DNA of 64,000 bases from Plasmodium coatneyi (lineage: Eukaryota > Apicomplexa > Aconoidasida > Haemosporida > Plasmodiidae), in NCBI RefSeq assembly GCF_001680005.1, contig NC_033567.1, positions 4,588,001-4,652,000 of the forward strand, in the 5' to 3' direction. The first letter of the stretch is position 1; the number at the start of each line of letters is the position of its first letter. Below, in pieces: positions 20,353-30,348 of this stretch. Made by a program: the position numbers and the translations under genes. Under the pieces are notes generated by a model that worked only from the letters and a program-made list of their open reading frames with translations, ran no database searches and was not told the origin of the DNA.

Positions 20353-23208
20353 ATGCAGCTACTAGGCCAGATGTTTCGAAGGTACGCCAGCCTACGCACC
20401 AAACTGAGGGCACAACAGGTGAACAAAAATGTAACCAACAGTGCGGGAAACCATGTAAGAAACGATACGAACGGAATGCAGGGAGAGGCGGGCAGCCCCA
20501 TCGGATTAAGCAGAAGACAGAGGGAGAGGAACACCAAAATAGATGTAAAAATATATGAACAGCTAAAAAAAAAAATGTTGGGGAAACCACTGAATAAGGT
20601 GCAAAGGAAATACCTGAAGGAAAAGCGACCGAATTTTGCGCCCATATTTTTAGACCAGTTAAAGCCAAGAATGATATTATACAAAACGGCGATACAAGTG
20701 AGTGAGTTGCCGTTACCAAAATATCCAGAGGTAGCATTTATAGGTAGATCAAATTGTGGGAAATCTACACTAATCAACGAATTGTGTGGGAGAACAAATA
20801 AAGCAAAAGTGAGTAAAATACCAGGATGCACAAAAGAAATACATTTTTATAAAATTGCCAAACCTTGTTTGCTATGTCTAGTTGATTTGCCAGGATATGG
20901 ATTTGCCCACAGTAAGGAAGAATTACGGCTACAGTGGAATGAATTTACCTTATTTTATTTAAAAAACAGAAAAAATTTAAAAAAAGTTTTTGTTCTCATT
21001 GATTGCAGAGTTGGACTAAAAACAAGTGACAAAGAATTGCTCCATTTTTTCGACCGATATAATATTAAATATCAGATAGTCTTTAGCAAGTGTGACTTAC
21101 TGAATACGAAAGACATAGCCGTAAAGATTCAAATCGCCAACGAAGAAATTGCGTGTTTTAAAAATCTGGAGACCCCAATTATTCCCCTCAGTTCGCTGAA
21201 AAGACAGAACTTGAATGAGCTGAGGAGGGAAATTGCCAGGTATCAGCTAAACAAAACCATCGTTAAAAATAACATCGTGATGAAGATCAACGATTTGATC
21301 GAACAGAGGAGGCTGAGGAAGTTGGCCGCTAACGCCATTGTCCATGCTAACGGTATTGGCGATGTTAATGGTGTTAACGGCGCAGTGGAGGACCATTTTA
21401 GCCACCCCCCAGACGGGGCCAATACAAAAAGCAAAAGTAAAATCAAGAGCAAAACAACCAACGTAGGCGAACCCCTCTCGAAGGACATACTACTCAGCGA
21501 TGACACCATTTCGGATGCATTAAATAGGTGGAAAAAATTGGACAAACCGGTTGTAGACACACCTTTTAATCAGTACATGGGTGGCCACATGAAGCTCATA
21601 ATAAACGCCCTGCAGGAGAAGTTTCTGCACCACTGCCGTGAAGAGTTTAACGAGAACGACCTAAAAATTATTGACGACGTGATTGAAAAATGTGGTAAAC
21701 TGGGTCACCAGGATGAGAATTTGGCGGATCCACCATTAAAGCAGATAAATGGTGAGATAAATGATGCAGAACAGTTATTCGTGAAAATCACACATGGCCA
21801 TTACAATAAGGAGTCCACCTACATGCAGAATAAACAAAGGAAATACAAGAAAGGGTTGGAGTTAACGCAACAACAATTGGAAGGTGATGAGGAGGAGCAC
21901 TTTTGTGGAGAGGCTATTGACGATAAATCCAGTAAGCATGTTAGTGCAGATTTATTCCCATGGGGAAGGTCTGATGAAGGAGCCGGCAAAAAGATTGACG
22001 CAAATGAAAATGAGGAAACCTACGTGAGGAGCAAAGAAACGTTATCGGAACAGACGTGGGATGCCGACCAACCGGTGGGTGATAATAACGAATCATATTT
22101 TACAAACGGTTTGGAAGTTCCCCACAGTGGTGAGCATAAAAACAAAACTGATGATTCTTCAAATCTGCCTTTGCTAAGTAGTATCGACTCGATGGAACTA
22201 GAAAAGGAACTCCTTCTGGACAGTCTACTTTTATCCAATGAAAAAAGGAAGAACAAATATGAGTACCTCCATTGCGAAAATGTAAAAATGGATAATCTGT
22301 TTGAAGAAAACAAAAACAAATCATGGAGCGATCAGTTTAAACGTGAGGATTATTCCAAAGTTAAGGAAAACATTTTGTTAGAAGAGGAAGATACGTATAC
22401 CCCTGAGGATTATGCAAGTGGGTTAAAGAGGAGTAAAGCGACCACGAAAAATGGGGACATCCTCTCCAATTACACCTTTAACATAAAGGATAAAGGCACG
22501 CACCAAATATACGAAAAAATCAAGTCAGATGCGTACAAGATGTATAGAAGTAGGCAGCTAGAAAATTTAGACATACAAACTAGTTCCGGCACATCCGGAC
22601 AAGGCAAAAATGTACAAAAAGGGGAACTGCACAATACAGTCCGTTCTGCTTCACAGGGGGACAGCACCCGTGTGGAAAAGAACTCACCTATATGTAGTGA
22701 CTCCCCCACGAATGGAGAAAATACCAATGTGAAGAAACATTACATTGGCTTAAAAACCAGAAGCACCATTATCAAGGGAACCAAAAAATTAAAATTATTC
22801 GGTAAAAAAAGAACGAATGATATTGTTCACGTTCCCACCGATTTGGCAACAGACTATTTTAAGTTAAGCAACAACTCCACCGTTTACGATAAAAAGAAGA
22901 ACAGCTGGAATTATATTAACTCCAAGTATAACAAGTGGCTTAAAAAAATGACCCGTAAGAAGGTCTCCACCGAAATTACCAGCCCAGTTAGAAAGGTAGA
23001 CGTTATGGTGAGATATGCACAGAAACAGGAAAGCAAATATAAGAAGGAGAAAAACAAACTGCTCATGCGGAAGAAGAATTTGGGCATGATCACTAAACCG
23101 CCTAATCATAAGAAGGGCCAAAAGGTTTCAAGAAATTATACCCTATCGGATGAGCAAAAGATATTTGATAGGGAAGCCTTTTTTAAGTATCGCGATGTCC
23201 AAAAGTGA
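20353..23208 (+). CDS. EngB/YihA-type GTPase with long C-terminal extension, probably organelle-targeted
   Basis: Circularly unpermuted TRAFAC GTPase of the EngB (YihA/YsxC) family, which in bacteria assists large ribosomal subunit assembly. Motifs: P-loop GRSNCGKS at residues 131-138, PGCT at 157-160, DLPGYGFA from 178 (the family signature) and SKCD at 245-248 in place of the usual T/NKxD. Bacterial EngB is about 200 residues; here the G domain (about 105-310) is followed by some 640 residues of charged low-complexity sequence. The N-terminus is basic, hydroxylated and poor in acidic residues (MFRRYASLRTKL), which suits a mitochondrial presequence; apicoplast targeting would need a signal peptide, which I do not see. 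Single exon. ATG 20353 is the first in frame. Confidence 0.9.
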   Translation: MQLLGQMFRRYASLRTKLRAQQVNKNVTNSAGNHVRNDTNGMQGEAGSPIGLSRRQRERNTKIDVKIYEQLKKKMLGKPLNKVQRKYLKEKRPNFAPIFLDQLKPRMILYKTAIQVSELPLPKYPEVAFIGRSNCGKSTLINELCGRTNKAKVSKIPGCTKEIHFYKIAKPCLLCLVDLPGYGFAHSKEELRLQWNEFTLFYLKNRKNLKKVFVLIDCRVGLKTSDKELLHFFDRYNIKYQIVFSKCDLLNTKDIAVKIQIANEEIACFKNLETPIIPLSSLKRQNLNELRREIARYQLNKTIVKNNIVMKINDLIEQRRLRKLAANAIVHANGIGDVNGVNGAVEDHFSHPPDGANTKSKSKIKSKTTNVGEPLSKDILLSDDTISDALNRWKKLDKPVVDTPFNQYMGGHMKLIINALQEKFLHHCREEFNENDLKIIDDVIEKCGKLGHQDENLADPPLKQINGEINDAEQLFVKITHGHYNKESTYMQNKQRKYKKGLELTQQQLEGDEEEHFCGEAIDDKSSKHVSADLFPWGRSDEGAGKKIDANENEETYVRSKETLSEQTWDADQPVGDNNESYFTNGLEVPHSGEHKNKTDDSSNLPLLSSIDSMELEKELLLDSLLLSNEKRKNKYEYLHCENVKMDNLFEENKNKSWSDQFKREDYSKVKENILLEEEDTYTPEDYASGLKRSKATTKNGDILSNYTFNIKDKGTHQIYEKIKSDAYKMYRSRQLENLDIQTSSGTSGQGKNVQKGELHNTVRSASQGDSTRVEKNSPICSDSPTNGENTNVKKHYIGLKTRSTIIKGTKKLKLFGKKRTNDIVHVPTDLATDYFKLSNNSTVYDKKKNSWNYINSKYNKWLKKMTRKKVSTEITSPVRKVDVMVRYAQKQESKYKKEKNKLLMRKKNLGMITKPPNHKKGQKVSRNYTLSDEQKIFDREAFFKYRDVQK

Positions 23209-24281
23209 CTTGTGCATGGGGAAAGGTGTGCAAATGCTTTGCATTTTTCTCCAACATATGCTAATTTGGGGTCCTCTAATTTGAGGATCTACGACGGAGC
23301 ATCTTCCGAAGCGTTGGTCAATTGGTCATCTGTCAGTGGCATCCTTCTTACCCTTCCATGTGTCCTTACGTAGTTGCGAAAGGAAGGTGCACATTTTTTT
23401 ATTACTCGTCCCCTATATCGCATACGCGCATCATGTGTTTTTCGCAGGGACGTGTACTCCCTTGTACATAACAATGTGTCATTCCCCGCTCTAGCAGCTT
23501 TTTTCACATTTTTTGTAGAAGTATAAGGCATTCCTCTTTTGTAACGTAACTAATGGCTGCTCCATTGAGCGGTACGCTTGTGCATGAAAAGAAGAAAAAA
23601 AAAAAAAAAAAAGCATACATGTTATATGCATATGTGTATTTGTGCGCCTATGCCTTACATTTTTTAGTATCGCCGCGCAATTTGCCAAACATTTTTTCCC
23701 CCCGCTTTTCAAAAATTTGTCTTTTCAAAGTGCGCGTAATTTTACCAAGCAAACTTCTCGAAGGTGAGGCGTATGCACATGTACGTTCCAGCTCCCACGT
23801 GCCTGCGCATGTAATAAAGCCTAACGTTACTGAACATATTTAGTACACATCACAAGTGCAGTTAATAAAAACGCCCCTTTTTATAAATTTATTCCTTTCT
23901 CCCTTTTTTTTTATTTTAATACGATAAAACTTTGCTAATTTCGCATCGGCTTCTTCCACCCGCGGATAATTCTCCCCCCCAAAAAAATTACGTATTTTAC
24001 GACAAGCAATTTTTTCTTTTAGAAAATTTTTATTTTCCCATCAGTCATCTGTAACGGGGAGGGGTACACTCTTTTTATGATTCCCCAATTGGTCACTGCC
24101 TATTTTAACGTAAAGGCGAACTTTACTACGTCGAAGGGACGTACAATCTGGCAACCCTGGCATAAGGGCGGCATATCTAGGAGGGCATATCCCCCGATAT
24201 ACCTTATATGCCTGTTAGCAAACATACTCGTAAAGTTTTACAAACAATCGTAAGAAATACACCTTTCGGGTGAACCCCAAA
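23209..24281. other. Intergenic region, nothing recognised
   Basis: Joins the 3' end of engB and the start of the RPA3 gene. It has a poly-A run (about 23595-23611), T-rich blocks and no ATG frame with family resemblance. Confidence 0.7.
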
Positions 24282-25415
24282 ATGGAACAGTTCATAGCGC
24301 CGTAAGCAGGAGGCACATCGACAATGAGGGGATGATCGACCTTATCCTTCCACACAAATTTATATTTCCCCATTTGGGCACATACGTGCTTACACATATA
24401 TACATATATATGTGCAGCCATGCACGTTCGTATTTATGAGAGTCTTTCATGGCACCTCTTTTTTTTTTGTTTTCCAACCTGCTAGGAGAGTGAACAAAAA
24501 ATACTTGAACAAATTTTACGACAAGAATGTGCGAATATTGGGCAAGGTTTTAAAGAAGGAAGGAGGAGAGCTGACTCTACAAACGAGCGATAGTAAGGGA
24601 GCTCCCTACAAACGTGATGTGATATCACCGTGAGAGCGTGAGCATGTGTATACATATGTACATTCCTAGATGCGCTAGCAAATTTGCGCCCCAATGCGTA
24701 GATTTATTCCGTGTCTATGTATAAATATGCGCGAGTACAACTTGGCGCCGAGTTTCAACACCCGATGTTTTTTCCCCAATGGGGCATGCTCCTCAGATGA
24801 AGAAGTAAAATGCTTTTTGAGTGAAAACCAAGGGGAAGGCACGTTAGATCAGTATGTCGAAGTTTTAGGGAAGGTAAGAAGGCGCCACATTATCCATTGA
24901 CGTATGTATGAGAGAGGGCCCCATGATTGTGTTGGTTCGTTACGTGCACATGCGAGTTGTATTCACTTTTCCTCATTTTTAGGTGAACAAAGATAATACT
25001 ATAAGTGATATAGTGTACGTACAGAATGGAGGAAATTCTTTAAGTAAGCAAAATAATGAAAAGGTAAAGGGGGACAGAACTTCCCCTTTCCTTGCACATG
25101 AGACGTGTTAAGGGGCATACTGCCATACTGGCTATATGTGTATAAGCAGGCGTGCATGCTTACTCCTGTTCTACATCGTAAATGGGAAATGTGGAAGCGA
25201 AGAAAAAAAGTTATGTAGTAGCTACGATAGTTAAACATTTCGGAAAGTTATCCACTTTCGACAAATTTACAAGTTCAATGCTGTAACAGAGAAAAAATTC
25301 ACATTCATATGCATCTTTTCCTTTCTCCCTTTTTACTTCCTTTTTAACAGATTTAAATGAAATGAATAATTTAATAAACTTAACTTTTATGGAAGAATTT
25401 GAGGAAATATTTTAA
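24282..25415 (+). CDS. Replication protein A 14-kDa subunit (RPA3-like)
   Basis: Small OB-fold subunit of the trimeric single-stranded-DNA-binding complex RPA, used in replication and repair. The gene is heavily split and no single open frame shows it. Proposed exons: 24282-24301, 24486-24592, 24797-24873, 24983-25043 and 25351-25415, all with GT/AG borders and matching phases, give 109 residues; human RPA14 has 121. Family features: the start MEQFIAPRVN, then a strand rich in G and V (VRILGKVLKKEGGELTLQTS), then YVEVLGKVNKDNTISD, and an acidic-hydrophobic end (NLTFMEEFEEIF) expected for the C-terminal trimerisation helix. The first exon has only 20 coding bases. The call rests on motif order rather than a strong single signature. 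Confidence 0.8.
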
Positions 25416-26399
25416 TTGCCTTTAAGGGAAGGAGTTATTGTGTGTGCTTTGGGTCTGCCTGTTGCGGGGCATTACACATTGGGGTTTTGAATAACAGGCT
25501 TATATGTTTTTAATTTTCACAGTAGGACTTTCTTTTTTTTTTTTTTTTCCATGACGTGTTCATATCAGTTTGGTGGAATTTTTTCCATTACCTGTAAAAT
25601 TTACCCTCTTTCCTACTTCATGAATGAACAAATGCGTTTGTACTGTAAAAGCGAACAGCGACGTTATTCTTTTTTTTTTCAACAATTAAGTTGAATTAAA
25701 TTAGCAAAAAGGGTAAACAAAATACCAGCTACTTTGACTAATGAGGTTATTATTGCCATTTTGCGTGCATATACCAATGTGGAAAAGGCATTAAATTTTA
25801 TGCCATTTTTAAAGTTGGACTCGCTTCGATGTGGTCGGGCATTTTTTACTCAATTTTATTACACCCTTAAGGACGATTAAATTGTAATAGCGGGACGGTG
25901 TGCGCGTGGGGAAAAGGCAATTTGTAAAAATTGAGGAATTATTGGGGGGGAATTTCTGCCTTTGCAATCCATGTAAGTACTACAGTGGGAAGTTGCTTTC
26001 GGTGCATGACTTTATTGGTATCACTTCAAACCGTGACGAATTAAAAATGTCCCTTTTTCGAAACGGAAAGGGACAACCTTTTTAATGACATATTCAGCGT
26101 ATCAATATAGAAGCTCATTAACCGTTTTGCAATTTCGCGAGTGGGTAAGTAAACAAAAGAGAGGCATAAAAATGCAGGCAAAGGAAACATTAGGGAGACA
26201 AAGGGTGATGATATTACCTGCACTCGTTTCTACTGAAAACTGTTATACGAAGTGATCGAATGGGGCGGTGCGCCTGTCCGTATACATGTGCAGGCTGCAC
26301 GCAGGTGTGTGTATAAGTATGTACATATATATATGTACGCACGCTGAACTATTCACCTACGCCGTATTAAGGAGCCCCGCCCCCCTGGAATGCGCCAAA
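25416..26399. other. Intergenic region upstream of Arl2
   Basis: T-rich, with poly-T runs near 25532-25549 and 25671-25680. An open frame at about 25900-26085 lacks an ATG and matches nothing I know. It is expected to carry the Arl2 promoter and 5' UTR. Confidence 0.65.
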
Positions 26400-27199
26400 A
26401 TGGTACTCCTGAAAATTCTCAAGAAAATAAAGGAAAAGCAAAAAAACTTAAGGATAATTATACTAGGGTTGGACAATGCGGGAAAAACGACTATCGTGAA
26501 GAGGTTACTGGGGGAAGACATTTATAAGGTAAGTCCCACGTTCGGATTCACCATAGAGACGTTGCAGTTTGATAAGCACCTTATTAATATATGGGATATA
26601 GGGGGGCAGAAAAGTATTCGGCACTTTTGGAAAAATTATTACGAGAATGTAGACGGCATTATATATGTGATTGATAGCTCCGATTTGTTCAGAATCCAGT
26701 TGTGTTCATATGAGTTGAAACAAATTTTAAAAGAGGAGAGATTGTACGGATGTTCCCTGCTGATTTTATCTAACAAGGTGGATATAGAGAACTCCTTAAA
26801 GGTGGAACAAATCGTTGAGGTAAGTACTGTGCAGTTGTGCTGATACGTTGGTGAGTTGTTTCGGGAGAACCGAGTGAACCCACACGCGCAATGATATATG
26901 TGCATGCTTCTGCGCATACGCGGTTAAGTGCAGCTGCGTGATCGCTTCTTTTTAAAGCGTATTCATCTAAGGCATAGTTCGTAGCACCTCTAGAGTGCGC
27001 TACTTCTGTGCATATAGAGGCACACACGCCCATGCGTCCCTTTGAACATTTCGCCTCGCAGATTTTGAAGCTAAACGAAATGAACATTGATCGCCACTGG
27101 TGCATAAATGAGTGCAGCGCTTTTTCGGGAAAGGGGTTACTCAAGTCGTTTATGTGGTTGATCGATGACATAAGCTACAGAATTAACAGCTCTTACTGA
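26400..27199 (+). CDS. ARL2: ADP-ribosylation factor-like protein 2 (Arl2)
   Basis: Small GTPase of the Arf family; Arl2 works with tubulin-folding cofactors and lipidated-cargo carriers. Two exons, 26400-26819 (140 codons, phase 0) and 27062-27199, give 185 residues, the usual Arl2 length (184 in human). Motifs: P-loop GLDNAGKT at residues 23-30, switch I SPTFGF, switch II WDIGGQKS, and NKVD at about 124-127. The C-terminal HWCINECSAFSGKGLL and WLIDDIS match Arl2 closely. Residue 2 is Val, not Gly, so N-myristoylation is not possible; this fits Arl2 being cytosolic. Choosing the ATG at 26400 instead of the frame-extending upstream codons fits the conserved MxLLxILKK start. Confidence 0.93.
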
Positions 27200-27572
27200 T
27201 TTGGTTCATCCCGCACGCGCTTATTCCAACAGGATGTGTCGAAGATGATATGTATGTTTTATTTCTTCCCATTTGTGCAAATTGCGCACTTTACGCAATG
27301 TCCCGTTCCATTGTCAGACATTTGTTAATTTTTTAAGAGTTAATTGCTTGCAAAAAGGAGAAAATCACACAAACACATGCAGACACAATTGGGCAATGTG
27401 CTCTTAGCAAAATGGCATTTTTTTGAAAAAGGCGCATAAAGTTTATTAACTGAAAAAGTGCAACGTTTTTTTGAACGAATGGCCATTTTTCAGAGTACGT
27501 TTTCGCATCGTACATTCCCCTCGGATGTAAAAAAAAGGTAAGACAATGCGAGAAATGAAATAATTTTCGCAT
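27200..27572. other. Short convergent 3' region
   Basis: Lies between the Arl2 stop and the Tfb5 stop on the opposite strand. AT-rich with no coding signal; it should hold both 3' UTRs. Confidence 0.7.
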
Positions 27573-27776
27573 TTAATCTTCCGTTTCGTGCCTTTCTGTG
27601 TACTCCAACTGTCTCATCACTTCTTTTTCCAAAAATTCGTATACATTTTCTTTGCACAAGCAAACTGTGTCACTGATTTTTTCTATCAAGAAATTTTTTC
27701 CTTCATTTATGAGCAGAATTATTTGCATCGTTGGCTCGTCACATTTTACTAAAACTCCCTTTATAGCAGTAACCAT
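27573..27776 (-). CDS. TFIIH subunit Tfb5/TTDA (GTF2H5 family)
   Basis: Smallest core subunit of the general transcription and repair factor TFIIH; it binds p52/Tfb2 and stimulates the XPB ATPase. The single exon encodes 67 residues from ATG at 27776, which is typical of the family (71 in human). The N-terminus MVTAIKGVLVKCDEPTMQII aligns well with the human [20 protein letters not shown] pattern. The IEKISDTVCLC segment corresponds to the conserved I-x-DIDDTHVF strand, and a C-terminal amphipathic helix (VYEFLEKEVMRQLEY) follows. It is a small gene easily lost in annotation. It is divergent from Vps60, so a shared promoter region of about 750 bases lies between them. Confidence 0.9.
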   Translation of the reverse strand: MVTAIKGVLVKCDEPTMQIILLINEGKNFLIEKISDTVCLCKENVYEFLEKEVMRQLEYTERHETED

Positions 27777-28533
27777 TTTTTCCCTTTTTTTTTTACTGTC
27801 GCAGAGGGAATGAATTCTTTCCCAACCTGTTAAGCTTTTGTCATAATCTGTCCTCTTACGTGTGCTGGTTAATGTGGCAGGTGGATTGGCAGCTCACACG
27901 GTTACTTTTTTATGTAATACATAGCCAAAAAAAAAGAGGCCGAACTACAAAAAAAATTATCTTAAAATGTTAAGCTATGAGCGGGATGGGATTTCCCACA
28001 CAGTCTTTACAATGGATATTATTCACCCCAAATTTTGTACATAATTTTACCGCAATTTCTTTCACCATAAATAGCATAATTTTTCGTACATTTTTACTGA
28101 AACAAAATCAGCATTTTCGGTGGGTGGAAATGCTACTCGAAAACGTACGGCTTTTTAGCAAAATTATCATTTTTTTTTATGTATGATTGTAGTATACCCA
28201 GGGGAAGGGGCTGATCGTACATGAAGGAAAAAAAAAAAAAAAAAAAGGATAACGTCGCGACGAATTGAATACAAAAAATGATGGCATCCTAAAAAGCAAA
28301 ATCGTTGGAAAAAAAAAAAAAAATAAATAAGCGCAGGTTAGGACATATACGTATATAAATACTCGTGCCCCATCATCCACGTATTTAACTGCACAGGGGG
28401 ATTATATACGTGGAGAAGGCACAATTTTGCAACAAAACAAATATTTAGGGAAGGCCAAATTGCAAACCTGTTCAGCTCACGGGATAAGAAACCGCCCTTC
28501 TCTGAAGCATTTTTACAAAACAGACAAGCGAAC
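27777..28533. other. Divergent promoter region Tfb5/Vps60
   Basis: AT-rich with two poly-A runs (about 28229-28246 and 28309-28323) and no supported coding sequence. It probably contains the start sites for both flanking genes. Confidence 0.65.
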
Positions 28534-29595
28534 ATGAAGTAAGGCAGAGGAGGAATCACCAACGCAGGAAGGGGGCGCGGCGGATGCTTTGTCGTGTTCA
28601 TATTTATGCTATAACATGCCCGTTCTGATGTAACTGTGTGGACTGTCCAAATTTCATTTTGATCCATTTTCCCCCACTTCCTTTGAACGATTTTTTCCCC
28701 TTCAGATTTTTCAAGCCTAAGAAGGAGCACACGCTGGACGACGCATATGGTAATAACGTCCTGTTGGCGCAAAAGAGGAAAACACCATGTAGTGTGTGTT
28801 GCCCTTTTAAGGGTTCATATGTTTTTCCCCCTCCGCTTTTTTTTCTTAATCATCTAAGCGTCCAATGCATGGACACAAAACCGCACGTGCAAAAGTACGG
28901 CAAAATAACATACCCCCTGCGTACGAACACACGCATATCCCTTTGCAGGAAACCTGGAGAAGAGCGTAAAAAGTATTGATGATAATATCGACAAATATAA
29001 TAAGGAGCTAAACATAATTAAGCAAAAAATTGAGGAAGAAAAGAAAAAGAATCCAGTCAATGAGCATGTCATTAACAACTTAAGAAACAAAGCTGCAATC
29101 ATCATTAAGAGAAAAAAAACGTATGAAAGCAACAAGGAGAGTACAATGGGAATTCAATTCAATATAGACCAAATAAAATATGCAAATGATAATGTGCAAA
29201 TGTCAATTGATACATGTAAGGCTCTAGAAAACGCAAGCAAAATTATGAAAAAAAATATGAAAAAAGTGAACATTGGAAAAATAGAAAAATTGCAGGATGA
29301 CCTTTTTGATTATATGGAAGAGGCAAAAGAAATTGGGGAACTTTTATCTTCCTCTTATGATATACCTTTAGAATTGGACGAAAACGAAATCGACGCAGAG
29401 TTGTCCCTAATTGAGGACAGCATCCTAGACGAACAGGTCGAGGATAACATTACTGATTATTTGGAGAGCGATAAGGTGGAAGAGAAACAGGAAGAGGCAC
29501 CGGAGCAGGAAATAACTGCCACGGAAAAAAACACAGAACTTGTTAAAAATAAAGAAAAGCAGAGTGAACATTACTATACGCAGAAGGAGAGCTAA
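28534..29595 (+). CDS. VPS60: ESCRT-III-like protein Vps60/CHMP5 (SNF7 family)
   Basis: SNF7-family protein acting with Vta1/LIP5 and Vps4 in membrane remodelling. Exons: 28534-28538 (only ATGAA), 28706-28749 and 28949-29595, giving 231 residues with matching phases. The assembled start, MKFFKPKKEHTLDDAYG, fits the basic N-terminus of CHMP5 (MNRLFGKAK). A basic helical hairpin (about residues 15-110) is followed by the Vps60/CHMP5-specific order QFNIDQIKYAND, KIEKLQDDLFDYMEEAKEI and then SSSYDIP with LDENEIDAEL, which matches CHMP5 better than CHMP4/Vps32. The tail is Glu-rich and parasite-specific. The 5-base first coding exon rests on a good donor (GTAAGG) and on family fit. If it is wrong, the true start would lie in an unseen upstream exon. 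Confidence 0.88.
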
Positions 29596-30348
29596 GGATG
29601 AAAAGACGACAATCACTGGCATGAATGTGCGTTGCAATTAAAGTGCGTCAAGTGGAAAAGAAAGAACGTCATCCAAAAGGAGATAGGGGGTAGCCACTGC
29701 ACGGATCTTCTTCGCATGTATGCTATGTATACGGGTGTGTGCATATCCCCAAAGGTGCGCATATATTTACCCTCTCATTTGGGCTCACCCGCTGCGAGCA
29801 GTATATATATTTTTTTTCGTTTCAACGCCCTCGCGTGGGCACAGTAAGCGCTTTAATATTTGAACATGTTATCATAGTGGCATTAACCACATTTTGTGTG
29901 CACCCCTGCTGAATTAATGTAGAAGGCATTCCTTTTTCGGGCGGCCTTATTTTATTTATTTTTTTTTTTTGTAAATTATCGGATCATTTGAACGCGTTTT
30001 TTATGCCCCAAGTGGGGCACCCATATGAGAATTCATCGCGTCGGACGATAAGTTTGTCTGATCAGGAGCACAAAATTTGTAAGGAATAACAGTACACGAG
30101 GAATTTCACAAATACAGGAAAAAAAAAGAAATTTTTTTTTTCCTTTCGATTAGTTTTAAGTATCATTTTGGGTAATTATGTACACGAATTCACAAAAAAA
30201 AAAAATTGGAGCAAACGGTTTGGAGGGGATTGTGCTCGTATGCACACGGGGAGGTAGCATGTTGTATTGTTGCGTTTTGCTAGGTGATGACTATAAGCGT
30301 CAGGGTTGAGACGCACACGTTGAGGTATATATTTCCCCCGCGTCTTGC
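29596..30348. other. Convergent 3' region Vps60/Atp23
   Basis: Holds the two 3' UTRs. It has T- and A-runs (29956-29970, 30119-30142) and no credible gene. Confidence 0.7.

Noticed and set aside
20343..20359. 17-base GT...AG segment joining the uORF to EngB
   Set aside because: Far below any functional intron length, and joining the two frames brings an immediate stop.
20220..20831. 203-codon minus-strand frame opposite EngB
   Set aside because: Shadow of the EngB coding strand and its leader; no independent evidence.
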